From assembly GCF_016863175.1 (NCBI RefSeq), contig NZ_BOOJ01000048.1, forward strand, positions 1-64,000: a DNA stretch of 64,000 nucleotides, in the 5' to 3' direction. The notes under the pieces were generated by a model. The model was not told the DNA's origin. It worked only from the letters and a program-made list of their open reading frames with translations, and did no database searches. Below, piece after piece: positions 1 through 11,311 of this stretch. A program made the position numbers and the translations under genes. The first letter of the stretch is position 1, and each line of letters opens with the position of its first letter. Source of the stretch: Paraplanobispora siamensis (GTDB lineage Bacteria; Actinomycetota; Actinomycetes; Streptosporangiales; Streptosporangiaceae).

Positions 1-165
1 CTCGCCGCTGATGACCCGGCCCGACGTCTCGTAGATGATCCACCCGCTCACCGGGCTGCGGCCGGCTGGTGCGTCTCATCGCCCGACCCGGGACCTGCGG
101 AATTCTGGGCGGCTGACCCTGAGGACCGGCCGCAGGCGACGCCCGATCGAGTTACGGGACATCGC
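1..165. other. left-edge sequence, no gene recognised
   Basis: I see no convincing gene. On the minus strand the edge could be read as a short stretch IIYETSGRVISGE running off the window, but there is no ribosome binding site and no family I recognise, so it is not called. Confidence 0.3.
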
Positions 166-378
166 TCAGATGCGTTTGATCGTCGCGAGCCATGCCGGTG
201 CGCCGTCGTCGTGGTATCTCGTCTGGATCCGAGCCGGTTCGACGGCGACGAGATTCCATCCGTCGCCGGGGTCGAACGCCGCCCTCAGCTCTTCCCGGCT
301 GACAGGGTGCGGGCCGGTGTCCGGGCCTTCGTCGCTGAAGCACAACACGTACAGGATCCCACCGTGCTCGGTCACCGA
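166..378 (-). pseudogene. C-terminal remnant of a class I SAM-dependent methyltransferase
   Basis: The minus-strand reading resembles the last 65-70 residues of actinobacterial class I SAM methyltransferases: a G-G-x-L-Y-V-L-C-F-S-D strand, a VSREELRAAF helix, and an ending APAWLATIKRI. Only this tail is present. The SAM-binding Rossmann half (GxGxG, acidic loop) is missing upstream, where the reading becomes low-complexity Gly/Ala/Arg, and no start fits the homologous part. This is most simply a 5'-truncated, decayed gene. The family assignment is from memory of the motif and is fairly but not fully secure. Confidence 0.55.
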
Positions 379-587
379 CCACCGAACGGATCGCCGGCAA
401 GGGTTTCCGGTCGCTCCGGCAACTTCGCCTCCTGCAGCGGATCCCGCCACCTCATCGTGGCCCGTCGATGCACAGATCCCGGCTATTCCTACTTCGGCCG
501 CAACGCCAGGTTGTTACACGGGCACCACCTGCTCTCGACGATCCGTTCTCGGAACGGCCTGGCGATCAGCCTCTAATCCCGTGTTTG

Positions 588-599
588 ACTTATATAAGT
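588..599. promoter_or_regulatory. AT-rich perfect palindrome upstream of SRPBCC gene (candidate operator/promoter)
   Basis: ACTTATATAAGT is a perfect 12-bp palindrome in very GC-rich surroundings, 63 bp upstream of the SRPBCC start; the right side continues as GCA. Such AT-rich dyads before AHSA1/SRPBCC genes are often ArsR-type operators, but no ArsR gene lies next to it here. The stretch TTGACTTATATAAGT could also hold promoter elements. Confidence 0.45.
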
Positions 600-662
600 G
601 CATCCTGAAATGATCCGGTCGCGTACGCGCCCACCGCGTGACGGACGAGACGGAGGACCCTG

Positions 663-1280
663 ATGGGCATCGTTGAGGAGATCAACCAGGCGCATCGCGA
701 ACTGCTCGACGGCGAGCGCAAGGTCGTGACGCTGCGGCGGCGCTACGAGGCGGAGGTCGAGGACGTGTGGGACGCCTGCACGAAGCCCGACCGGCTGAGC
801 CGCTGGTTCCTGCCCGTCACGGGGGACCTTCGGCAGGGAGGCGCCTATCAGCTCGAAGGCAACGCGGGCGGCGAGATCCTGCGCTGCGAGCCGCCCCGCC
901 TGCTGAAGGTCAGCTGGCTGTACGGCGAGGACCCCGGCTTCTCCGAGGTGGAGGTGCTCCTGTCGAGCCAGGACGGCGGCACCTTGTTCGAGCTGCGCCA
1001 CACCGCCGAGGTGCCGCCGGAGATGTGGTCGGACTACGGCCCCGGCGCCGTCGGCGTGGGCTGGGACCTGGCCTTCCTGGGCCTCGGCCTGCACCTGTCG
1101 GGCGCGCCCCGGATCGACGAGAACACCTTCCACCAGACCGACGAGGGCCGGCGCTTCATCACCGCCGCCTGCCAGGCCTGGGGCCGGGCCCACGAGACCG
1201 CAGGCGGCCCGCCCGACCGGATCGCCGCCACGGTCGCCAACACCATCGCCTTCTACGCCCCCGAAGAGGAACCTGCCTGA
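663..1280 (+). CDS. SRPBCC (AHSA1-like) family protein
   Basis: A 205-residue cytosolic protein of the START/Bet v1-like SRPBCC fold, AHSA1 subfamily. The diagnostic block is VEDVWDACTKPDRLSRWF (residues about 33-50) followed by G-x-Y-x-L-E-G-N-A-G-G-E-I and P-P-R-L-L-K-V-S-W. These proteins bind small hydrophobic ligands or act as Hsp90-activator-like proteins; the ligand here is unknown. ATG start with GGAGGA eight bases upstream. Such genes usually follow an ArsR repressor gene; here the gene stands alone behind an AT-rich palindrome, so its regulator is probably elsewhere. The C-terminal third (after about residue 140) is an extension often seen in actinomycete members. Confidence 0.85.
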   Translation: MGIVEEINQAHRELLDGERKVVTLRRRYEAEVEDVWDACTKPDRLSRWFLPVTGDLRQGGAYQLEGNAGGEILRCEPPRLLKVSWLYGEDPGFSEVEVLLSSQDGGTLFELRHTAEVPPEMWSDYGPGAVGVGWDLAFLGLGLHLSGAPRIDENTFHQTDEGRRFITAACQAWGRAHETAGGPPDRIAATVANTIAFYAPEEEPA

Positions 1281-1843
1281 CCCGGAAGGCCGTGACGGAC
1301 GCCTCCCGGGTGTCAGCCCACGAACCCTCGGTGCCCATATGCCGACCCATGATCAGGAAGACGCCGGCGGGCGCCGACTACGGCGGCCCGCCCTGAGCTC
1401 CTTCCCGCAAGCATGGCCGCAAGGCAACGGCGAGCACCCCTGAACGGCCCCGCACTCCCGCTTCAGCCACCCACAGCACACCGGTCGTCCGGTAAAGGCG
1501 CGCACCATGCGGCCCGCATGGGTACGGCGGGCCACAAGGAGTGCGGAGCGGGCGGGTGTGCAGGCCGGCGTGGAAAAGGACCGCACCCCCCGCGCCCGGG
1601 CAGGCCGAAGGCCTGAACGCACCAGAGCCCCGCTGAGACGGCCGGCCGGAACACCCGCCCGCACAGCACGACCATGCCCCCAGCACGCGCCCCGCTGCCG
1701 AACACCCGCCCTCGTCCCCGCTCACCCCGGCCCGCCCGCCGTACAGAACGGCGCCGAGCACCGCCGTCCAGCGTCTCGCCGCACCGGCGCCGGCTCCTGG
1801 CTCGAACCTGCGCCGTACCCGGCGCCAACCCCGTGCCGGCGGC
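1281..1843. other. 563-bp gap without recognisable gene
   Basis: Convergent region between the SRPBCC gene and the PBP gene. All open frames here are Arg/Pro/Ala-rich and lack a ribosome site or family resemblance. Base composition is that of non-coding high-GC DNA. No repeat array or RNA gene was seen. Confidence 0.5.
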
Positions 1844-4051
1844 TCAACGGTTCAGGATGTTCTGCCAGGGGCGGAAGCGGGGCTTCTTGCGGAACGGGGA
1901 CCCGCGGAGGCCGGGGCGGTCGCCACGGGGGCCCTTGGCGGCGCGGGGCGGGGTGAGGACCGGGGTGTGGCCGCCGCCGAAGCGGGACATGTCGGGGCGC
2001 TGGAAGGAGGAGGCCGGGACGCCCTTCAAGGCGGCGGACATGGAGGCCACCCAGATCGGACCAGGCAGGGCGGCGCCCTCGACCCGGCTGTAGAACCGCC
2101 CGCCGATCTCGACGTTCCGCAGCGGGTGACGGTAGGAGCCGCGGATGTCGCCGACGCTGACGGCCGCGGCGAGGTCGGGGGTGTAACCGGCGAACCAGGC
2201 CGAGGTGTAGCCGTTGTTGGTCCCGGTCTTGCCGGCGGCGGACCGGCCGATGCCCTGGCCGCTCATCGTGCCCCGCTGGAACACCCCGGCCAGCACGTAG
2301 TTGACCGCGTCGGCGACCTTCCGGTCGATCACCTGGCGGCAGACCGGCCGGACGGGCACGCGGACGCCGTTCCGGTCGACCATCTCGGTCATCGCGACCG
2401 GGCGGCAGTGAAGGCCCCGCGCGGCGAACGTGGCGAAGGCCCCGGCCACCGTCAGCGGGTCCATCTCGTTGATCCCGAGGGTGAACGTCGGCACCTCGCG
2501 CAGCGGCGTGCCGTCCGCCCGGACGATGCCGAGAGCCCGGGCCGTCTTCACCACGGGGCACAGGCCGACCCGGCGCTCCAGCTTCATGAAGAAGACGTTC
2601 ACCGATTTCCACGTGCCGCTGGAGAGGCTGTACGCGCCGGGGCGGCGCCTGCCGTCGGAGTTGAAGATCTTGGCGTTGGGGGCGTTGACCGAGCGGCCCG
2701 CGCAGTCGGCGAAGCCGTTGGCGGGGACGAACACGCCGGGGGTGACGAAACCCTGGTTGAACCGCCAGCCCTTCCTCAGCGCGGCGGCCAGGGTGAACAC
2801 CTTGAAGGTGGACCCGGCCTGGAAGCCCATCCCGCCGCCGTGGGCGACGTCGGCGGCCAGGTTGAAGGTGGTGCGCGGGCCGAGGTTGCTGTTGCGGGGG
2901 TTGCGGCCGTACTTCTTGCTGGTGGCCAGGGCGCGGATGCGCCCGGTGCCGGGCTCGATCATGGCCTCGGCGGCGACCTCGGTGTCGCGCGGGTCGACCC
3001 GTGCGGAGATGGCGCGCTCGGCGGCCTCCTGGGCGGCCGGGTCCAGGGTGGTGCGCAGGATGATGCCCCCCTTGGCCAGGCGGGCCTCGCGTTCCTCGCG
3101 GGTGCGTCCGAACAGGGGGTTGCTGAGCATCTCCCGCTGGACGTAGACGCAGAAGTAGGGGTACGGGCTGCCGGCGCAGCCGCCGGGCTCGGGCTTCAGC
3201 CGGATGCCCAGGGGCGTGCGCCGGGCGGCGTCCGCCTCGGCCCGGGTGACGGTCCCCGTCTCGGCCATCCGGGTCAGCACGAGGTTCCTGCGCTGTTTGA
3301 GCCGCTCGCGGTGTCCCGCGCCCAGCGACGGGTCCGTCCCGTACGGCGTGCGCACCGCCCCGGCCAGGGCCGCCGCCTGCGGAAGGGACAGCTCCGAGGC
3401 CGGGACCGAGAAGAACCGCTGGGCCGCGGCCTCCACCCCGAACGCGCCGGCGCCGAAGTAGGCGATGTTGAGATAGCGCTCCAGGATCTCGGCCTTGGTG
3501 TACTTGTCCTCCATCGCCAGCGCGTAACGCAGCTCGGTGATCTTGCGCTTCAGGTTGGGCGCCCGGGCCTGGTCGCGTTCGGCGTCGGTCTCGGCGTTCT
3601 CGACCAGGATGTTCTTGACGAGCTGCTGGGTGAGGGAGGAGCCGCCCTGCCGTACCCCGCCGGCCTGGGTGTTGGTCACCAGCGCGCGCAACGTCCCCTT
3701 GATGTCCAGTCCCGCGTGCTCGTAGAAGCGGGAGTCCTCGATCGCCACGATCGCCTTGCGCATGATCGGCGCGACCGCGTCGAGGCTGACGATCTTCCGG
3801 TTCTGCGAGTAGAACTGGGCGAACGGCTTGCCGTGCCGGTCCAGCAGCACCGTGCGCTGCGGGAGCGGGTTCTCCGGCGGGGCGGCCGGCAGGTCGGTGA
3901 AGACGCCCGCGACGTTCTTCGCCGTGACGCCCGCCGTGCCGACGATCGGCAGCGCGATCACCGCCGCCAGCAGCCCGCCGGCTGTTCCGCACACCGTCAG
4001 GGTACGCAGGCAGGCGACGGGCCCACGTCTGGTATCACGTCGGGAAGTCAC
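1844..4051 (-). CDS. bifunctional penicillin-binding protein (class A, GT51 plus transpeptidase)
   Basis: A 735-residue membrane-anchored enzyme that polymerises and cross-links peptidoglycan outside the membrane. One N-terminal membrane segment (about residues 18-42) is followed by the glycosyltransferase domain with catalytic Glu105 in EDSRFYEHAG and GGSSLTQQLVKN (136-147). The transpeptidase domain has SxxK (Ser414-Thr-Phe-Lys417), SxN (Ser483-Val-Asn485) and KTG (608-610), so all catalytic residues are present. GTG start. Its C-terminus is a short basic tail without PASTA repeats. It lies 52 bp downstream of murA on the same strand, so the two wall genes may be co-transcribed. Extra Cys residues (about 291, 301, 450, 498, 549 and 571) may form disulfides. 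Confidence 0.93.
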   Translation of the reverse strand: MTSRRDTRRGPVACLRTLTVCGTAGGLLAAVIALPIVGTAGVTAKNVAGVFTDLPAAPPENPLPQRTVLLDRHGKPFAQFYSQNRKIVSLDAVAPIMRKAIVAIEDSRFYEHAGLDIKGTLRALVTNTQAGGVRQGGSSLTQQLVKNILVENAETDAERDQARAPNLKRKITELRYALAMEDKYTKAEILERYLNIAYFGAGAFGVEAAAQRFFSVPASELSLPQAAALAGAVRTPYGTDPSLGAGHRERLKQRRNLVLTRMAETGTVTRAEADAARRTPLGIRLKPEPGGCAGSPYPYFCVYVQREMLSNPLFGRTREEREARLAKGGIILRTTLDPAAQEAAERAISARVDPRDTEVAAEAMIEPGTGRIRALATSKKYGRNPRNSNLGPRTTFNLAADVAHGGGMGFQAGSTFKVFTLAAALRKGWRFNQGFVTPGVFVPANGFADCAGRSVNAPNAKIFNSDGRRRPGAYSLSSGTWKSVNVFFMKLERRVGLCPVVKTARALGIVRADGTPLREVPTFTLGINEMDPLTVAGAFATFAARGLHCRPVAMTEMVDRNGVRVPVRPVCRQVIDRKVADAVNYVLAGVFQRGTMSGQGIGRSAAGKTGTNNGYTSAWFAGYTPDLAAAVSVGDIRGSYRHPLRNVEIGGRFYSRVEGAALPGPIWVASMSAALKGVPASSFQRPDMSRFGGGHTPVLTPPRAAKGPRGDRPGLRGSPFRKKPRFRPWQNILNR

Positions 4052-4103
4052 GCATAGTAAGGTGCAACCGGATGATCAGGCACAAACACCTGTTTGCCAA
4101 TCC

Positions 4104-5420
4104 TTAATCGTTTCGCACCTTCTCTCGACTGATCTTCAGGCCGAGGGAGGCGAACTGCTCGAACGGCCGGTGGTATCCCCGCTCGATGTGGTGCACCCCC
4201 CGCAGCGTGGAGGTGCCCTCCGCGGCGGCGGCGGCGAGCACGGCCGAGAAGCCGGCCCGGATGTCGGGCAGCGTCACGTCGGCGCCGCGCAGCTTGGACA
4301 CGCCCCGCACGACCGCGGAGTGCTTGGCGTTGGTGTCGTGGTAGCGGCAGGCGGGACCGCCGAGGCACACGTCGAAGACCTCGATCTCGCAGCCCATCTT
4401 CTGCAGCGCGGGCACGTAGACCAGCCGGTTCTCGAACACGGTCTCGTGCAGCACCGACATGCCCTGCGCCTGGGTGAACAGCACCATCAGCGGCGTCTGC
4501 CAGTCGGTCATGAAGCCGGGGTGGGTGTCGGTCTGCACCGCCGCGGCGCGCAGGCCGTCGGGGGCCGAGGCCGACAGGTAGTCGTCGGTGATGTCGAGCT
4601 GGGCGCCCATCCTGGCCAGGGTGGTGATGGCGGTGACCAGCCGGTCCTGCGGGCAGCCGTGGACCCGCACCTCACCGCCGGTGATCAGGCCGGCCGCCAG
4701 GTAGGAGAACGCCTCGATGCGGTCGCCGTTGAGCCAGGTGGAGGCGCCGTGCAGCTTCTCCACGCCCTCGATCACGATGCGGCGGTCGGGGCTGAGCTCG
4801 ATCAGCGCGCCCATCCGCTGCAGGAACAGGGCCAGCTCCACCACCTCGGGCTCGGTGGCCGCGCCCTTCAGGACGGTCTTGCCCTCGGCCAGCACCGCCG
4901 ACATCAGGATCGTCTCGGTGGCGCCGACGCTGGGGTAGGGCAGTTCGAGCCGGGTCCCGCGCAGCCGCTTGGCCTTGGCGTAGATGCCGGTGTCGCTCAC
5001 CTCGACCTCCGCGCCCATGGCGCGCAGCGCCTCGACGTGGAAGTCGACCGGGCGCCGGCCGATCGGGTCGCCGCCGACCAGCGGCACGAACGCCTCGCCC
5101 GCCAGGTGCAGCAGGGGGCCGAGCATCAGGATGGGGATGCGGTTGAGCCCGGTGAACGCGGAGGGGACGTGCGGGTTGATCTCGGGGCCGCGCTCGATGG
5201 AGATCTCCTTGGGAGTGATCTCCACGTTGATGCCGAGCGCCCGCAGCATCTGCGCGGTGATCCCCACTTCGCCCACGTCGGGGGCGTTGTGGATGACGCT
5301 CTCCCCCGATCCCAGCATGGCCGCCACCATGTGCTTGGAAACGCCGTTCTTGGATCCGCGGACCTCGACGTCCCCGCGCAGCGGGCCGGAGGGCTCGATC
5401 AGCCATACCTCTTCGTTCAC
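4104..5420 (-). CDS. murA: UDP-N-acetylglucosamine 1-carboxyvinyltransferase (Asp-type)
   Basis: 438 residues, full length for MurA. It transfers enolpyruvate from PEP to UDP-GlcNAc, the first committed step of peptidoglycan synthesis, in the cytosol. Landmarks are RGSKN (21-25), the PEP loop VGGDPIGRRPVD (115-126) and a C-terminal LPDIRAGFSAVLAAAAAEG. In the loop, Asp118 occupies the position of the nucleophilic Cys115 of E. coli, as in mycobacterial MurA, where it confers intrinsic fosfomycin resistance. The SKNGVSKH motif differs from the usual SKNAALP, so this may be one of two MurA-type paralogues common in actinomycetes. The GTG at 5420 is chosen because homology starts there; an upstream in-frame ATG near 5482 would add an unrelated extension. 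Confidence 0.9.
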   Translation of the reverse strand: MNEEVWLIEPSGPLRGDVEVRGSKNGVSKHMVAAMLGSGESVIHNAPDVGEVGITAQMLRALGINVEITPKEISIERGPEINPHVPSAFTGLNRIPILMLGPLLHLAGEAFVPLVGGDPIGRRPVDFHVEALRAMGAEVEVSDTGIYAKAKRLRGTRLELPYPSVGATETILMSAVLAEGKTVLKGAATEPEVVELALFLQRMGALIELSPDRRIVIEGVEKLHGASTWLNGDRIEAFSYLAAGLITGGEVRVHGCPQDRLVTAITTLARMGAQLDITDDYLSASAPDGLRAAAVQTDTHPGFMTDWQTPLMVLFTQAQGMSVLHETVFENRLVYVPALQKMGCEIEVFDVCLGGPACRYHDTNAKHSAVVRGVSKLRGADVTLPDIRAGFSAVLAAAAAEGTSTLRGVHHIERGYHRPFEQFASLGLKISREKVRND

Positions 5421-5505
5421 CCCGACAGCGTAAGGGATTCGATCGATGCCTTGATATTGCGAAAGCGGATGAACGGGTAGCATCGGCCCGTCCAGGTGAA
5501 GTGAG

Positions 5506-6165
5506 GTGAGACGCACGGTGCGGTACGCGCGCGATGTCGCCGTGACCGTGCTCGTGCTCGCCGTCCTCGGGGCCGCGGCCGGTGTCCTGTGGTCGTTCCT
5601 GGCGCCCCGCCCGCCGTACGTCGTGACGGACAGGGGCCCGCTGCTGGCCGATCCCTCCACCCAGGCGCTCATCGCCGCCGACGGCTGGTTCGCCCTCGTC
5701 ACGGGCGTGCTGGGGCTGGTGTGCGGCGCCGTGGGCTACCGCCTGTCGCACCGGACCCACCCGGCCGTCATGCCGCTCGCGCTGACCGCGGGCGGCCTGC
5801 TGGCCTCCTACCTCGCCCTGTGGGTCGGCGGGGCGGTGAACATCGGCGCCGTGACCGTGGCCGCCGCCGGTGTGCAGGTCCCGGTGGTGCCGGGGCCGCT
5901 GCGGCTGACCGCGCACGGCGTCGTCGTCGCCTGGCCGCTGTTCGCCGTCGGCCTGTGCTTCGCCCTGGAGGGGATCGCGGGCTACCGCGACTCGCCGCTG
6001 CGCCGCCCGTTCGGCGGGCACGACCCGTTCGGGCCGCCCGAACCGCCGCCCGAACCGCCGCTCGGACCGCCGCCTGGATCACCGCCTGGACCGCCGTCCG
6101 GACCGCCCTCTGAGCCGCCGTCCGAATCGCCGTCCGAGCCGCCGCCGGGACCGAAGGCCCCCTAG
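5506..6165 (+). CDS. DUF2567-like membrane protein with Pro-rich tail
   Basis: A 219-residue membrane protein of unknown function, divergent from murA. Four hydrophobic segments (about 10-32, 60-80, 87-107, 127-152) with a short external LAPRPPYVV...DRGPLLADP loop match the general plan of actinobacterial DUF2567 proteins (assignment from memory). The last 45 residues are a low-complexity cytosolic tail of Pro-Pro-x-x-Pro-Pro units encoded by a degenerate 12-bp tandem repeat. GTG at 5506 is the likely start; a second GTG lies 12 bases downstream. No enzymatic motif is visible. Confidence 0.75.
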   Translation: MRRTVRYARDVAVTVLVLAVLGAAAGVLWSFLAPRPPYVVTDRGPLLADPSTQALIAADGWFALVTGVLGLVCGAVGYRLSHRTHPAVMPLALTAGGLLASYLALWVGGAVNIGAVTVAAAGVQVPVVPGPLRLTAHGVVVAWPLFAVGLCFALEGIAGYRDSPLRRPFGGHDPFGPPEPPPEPPLGPPPGSPPGPPSGPPSEPPSESPSEPPPGPKAP

Positions 6166-6178
6166 CCGGTCACGGCCG

Positions 6179-7573
6179 TCACGTCAGGGCGGGGCGGTGG
6201 GAGCCGTGCCCGGTGGCCCGCTCGAAGGCGTGGGCCAGCCGCAGCACCCGCAGGTCGGCGAAGGGACGCCCGACGATCTGCACGCCCACCGGCAGCCCCG
6301 CGGAGGTGAAGCCGCACGGCACCGACGCGGCGGGGGCGTGCAGCACGCTGACCCAGTAGGCCGAGCGCATCCACGCCAGATAGTCGGGCAGCTCCTCGCC
6401 GTTGATCTCGGTGACGTACGGCGCGTCCACCGGGAACGGCGGCACCTGGCTGACCGGTGCGATCAGGAAGTCGTAGGTGTCGAAGAAGGCGCTCATCCGC
6501 TGGTAGAGGCCGCTGCGCAGCCGTTCGGCGCGGGCCAGGTCCGCCCCGGTCACCGCGCGGCCCCGCTCGACGTTCCAGCGCACGTTCTCGCCCAGCTCCT
6601 CCTGCGGCAGGTCGCCGTAGGACAGCAGGTAGTACCACGCCCGGTAGGTGCGGAAGGCCTCCTCGGCGTCGGACAGGTCGAGCTCGACCCGCTCGACGTG
6701 CGCCCCCAGTCCGGCCAGCACCGCCGGGGCGCCGGCGGTGACCTTGGCCGTCTCGGCGTCCACCGGCAGCCCGCCCAGGTCGGGGCTCCAGGCGATCCGC
6801 AGCCCGGTCAGATCCAGCAGGTCCAGCGACTCGGTGAAGACGGCGCCGCTCTCGGCGATCGACAGCGGGGAGGACGGGTCGAAGCCGGCCACCACGCTCA
6901 TCAGCAGCGTCAGGTCCTCCACGGTCCTGGCCATCGGCCCGGACACGCCCAGGGTGAACCAGGCGGCCCTCGGCGTGGGGGAGGGGACCCGCCCCGGGGT
7001 CGGCCGCAGCCCCACCACGTTGCAGAAGGAGGCCGGGTTGCGCAGCGATCCGCCCATGTCGGAGCCGTCGGCCAGCGGGATCATCCCGCAGGCCAGCGCC
7101 GCCGCGGCCCCTCCGCTGCTGCCGCCGGCCGAGCGCGACAGGTCGTAGGGGTTGCGGGTGGCACCGAAGATCTCGTTGACCGTGTGCGAGCCGGTGCCGA
7201 ACTCGGGGGTGTTGGTCTTGCCGACCGTGATCGCCCCGGCCTCGCGCATGCGCCGCACGATCAGGGCGTCCCGCTCCGGCACGTGGTCGGCGAAGATCCG
7301 CGAGCCGTACGTGGTGCGGATGCCCGCGGTGTCGGTCAGGTCCTTGTAGGCGACCGGCAGCCCGTGCAGCGGGCCGCGCCACACGCCCTTGGCCAGGTCG
7401 CGGTCGGCCGCCTCGGCCTCGTCGAGGGCGCGCTCGGCCGTGAGCGTGACGATCGCGTTGACCCGGGGGTTGACCTCCTCGATGCGGCGCAGGTGGGCGT
7501 CGAGCAGTTCGGTCGCGCAGATCTGCCGGGTGCGCAGCAGCTCCAGCATCTCGACGGCGGTCAGGTAGTGCAT
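6179..7573 (-). CDS. amidase (amidase signature family)
   Basis: 464-residue serine hydrolase of the amidase signature family, hydrolysing C-N amide bonds of an unknown substrate. The Ser-cisSer-Lys triad is visible: Lys77 in VAYKDL, GGSSGG at 150-155 and the nucleophile Ser176 in GSDMGGSLRNP. The closing KTNTPEFG (119-126) is also typical. Start chosen at 7573, where GGGAGGAC precedes the ATG and MHYLTAVEMLELL aligns with family N-termini; longer readings are Arg-rich. It is a stand-alone amidase with no gatB partner nearby, so it is probably not the GatA subunit of tRNA amidotransferase. It converges with the DUF2567-like gene. Confidence 0.9.
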   Translation of the reverse strand: MHYLTAVEMLELLRTRQICATELLDAHLRRIEEVNPRVNAIVTLTAERALDEAEAADRDLAKGVWRGPLHGLPVAYKDLTDTAGIRTTYGSRIFADHVPERDALIVRRMREAGAITVGKTNTPEFGTGSHTVNEIFGATRNPYDLSRSAGGSSGGAAAALACGMIPLADGSDMGGSLRNPASFCNVVGLRPTPGRVPSPTPRAAWFTLGVSGPMARTVEDLTLLMSVVAGFDPSSPLSIAESGAVFTESLDLLDLTGLRIAWSPDLGGLPVDAETAKVTAGAPAVLAGLGAHVERVELDLSDAEEAFRTYRAWYYLLSYGDLPQEELGENVRWNVERGRAVTGADLARAERLRSGLYQRMSAFFDTYDFLIAPVSQVPPFPVDAPYVTEINGEELPDYLAWMRSAYWVSVLHAPAASVPCGFTSAGLPVGVQIVGRPFADLRVLRLAHAFERATGHGSHRPALT

Positions 7574-7662
7574 CCGTCCTCCCGGTCCGTACGGCCCGCC
7601 CAGTCTGGCCGGGCGGCGGCGGCCGCGCCTCGGCAACCTTCGACAGAACTACCCAGCGGGGA

Positions 7663-8160
7663 CTACCCGGTACGGCCGATGGAGGCCGTGGTGGCCTGCG
7701 TGAGCCGTACCAGCTCCTGCGGGGCGGTCTCGATCTGCAGCCCGCGCCGCCCGGCGGAGAAGTAGACGGTGGGGAACTCCAGCGCGGAGGAGTCGACGAC
7801 GGTCGGCAGCCGCTTGCGCTGCCCCAGCGGGCTGATGCCGCCCACCACGTAGCCGGTGACCCGCTCCACCTTGGCCGCCTCGGCCATCGCCGCCCGCTTG
7901 CCGCCCAGCGCCGCCGCGAACGCCTTGAGGTCCAGCTTGCCCGCCACCGGCACCACCGCGACGGCCAGCCCGCCCTCCACCTCGGCCACGAGCGTCTTGA
8001 AGATCCTCTCGTACGGCACGCCGAGCGCGTCGGCCGCCTCCTCGCCGTAGGCCTGGGAGTCGGCGTCGTGCTCGTAGGGGTGCAGCGTGAACTCCACCTT
8101 GGCCTGGGTCAGCGCCACCGTCGCGGGGGTGCCCTGGCCCTTGGTTCCCTTCTTGCTCAT
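7663..8160 (-). CDS. YbaK/EbsC-family aminoacyl-tRNA deacylase
   Basis: 165 residues, the usual length for YbaK (Cys-tRNA(Pro) deacylase), a trans-editing enzyme that hydrolyses mischarged tRNA. Visible landmarks are TPATVALTQAKVEFTLHPYEH near the N-terminus, the conserved Lys55 in RIFKTLV, and GYVVGGISPLGQRKRLPT (103-120), the signature of the YbaK subgroup. Start placed at the ATG at 8160 because the upstream extension is not YbaK-like. The ribosome site is weak. It lies 90 bp downstream of the amidase start on the same strand. Confidence 0.88.
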   Translation of the reverse strand: MSKKGTKGQGTPATVALTQAKVEFTLHPYEHDADSQAYGEEAADALGVPYERIFKTLVAEVEGGLAVAVVPVAGKLDLKAFAAALGGKRAAMAEAAKVERVTGYVVGGISPLGQRKRLPTVVDSSALEFPTVYFSAGRRGLQIETAPQELVRLTQATTASIGRTG

Positions 8161-8199
8161 GAAGGGCAGGGTAGAGTACCCGGCGAATCTACAACGTAA

Positions 8200-10682
<2,483 letters not shown>

Positions 10683-10683
<1 letters not shown>

Positions 10684-11294
10684 TGAGTCTTGCCGGAGGC
10701 GGGCCGCGCGTCGGCCGCGTCGAGCGCGCCACCAAGGAGACCTCGGTGCTGGTCGAGGTGAACCTCGACGGCACCGGCGTGGTCGAGGTGTCCACCGGCG
10801 TCGGGTTCTATGACCACATGCTGAACCAGCTCGGCAAGCACGGGTTGTTCGACCTGACGGTGAAGACCGAGGGCGACCTGCACATCGACTCGCACCACAC
10901 GATCGAGGACACGGCGATCGCGCTGGGCGTCGCGTTCCGCGAGGCGCTGGGCGACAAGTCGGGCATCCGGCGGTTCGGCAGCGCGTCGTGCCCGCTGGAC
11001 GAGTCCCTCGCGCAGGTCACCGTCGACCTGTCCGGCCGGCCGTACCTCGTGCACAGCGAGCCCGAGAACATGGCCCCGATGATCGGCCCCGACTACGACA
11101 CGACGCTGACCCGGCACATCCTGGAGTCCTTCGTCGCGCACGCCGCCATCTGCCTGCACGTGCACGTGCCCTACGGCCGCAACGCCCACCACATCGTGGA
11201 GGCGCAGTTCAAGGCTCTGGCGCGGGCGCTGCGCGAGGCGTCGGAGCCCGACCCGCGGGCCAGCGGCGTGCCCAGCACCAAGGGAGTGCTGTGA
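10683..11294 (+). CDS. hisB: imidazoleglycerol-phosphate dehydratase
   Basis: 203 residues, monofunctional IGP dehydratase (no N-terminal phosphatase domain, as normal in actinobacteria). Manganese-binding motifs are visible: GFYDHML, DSHHTIEDTAIALG, and the second copy HHIVEAQFKALARALR. It converts imidazoleglycerol phosphate to imidazole acetol phosphate. One-base overlap with hisC (TGATG) implies translational coupling. Confidence 0.97.
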
Positions 11295-11311
11295 TCGGCG
11301 ATGGGTAACGG

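Noticed and set aside
1413-1828. Several ORFs in the 1281-1843 gap
   Set aside because: Arg/Pro-rich products, mutual overlap on both strands, no ribosome sites or familiar motifs.
1967-4057. Long open frame antisense to the PBP gene
   Set aside because: Same codon-bias artefact; the minus-strand product has complete PBP catalytic motifs.
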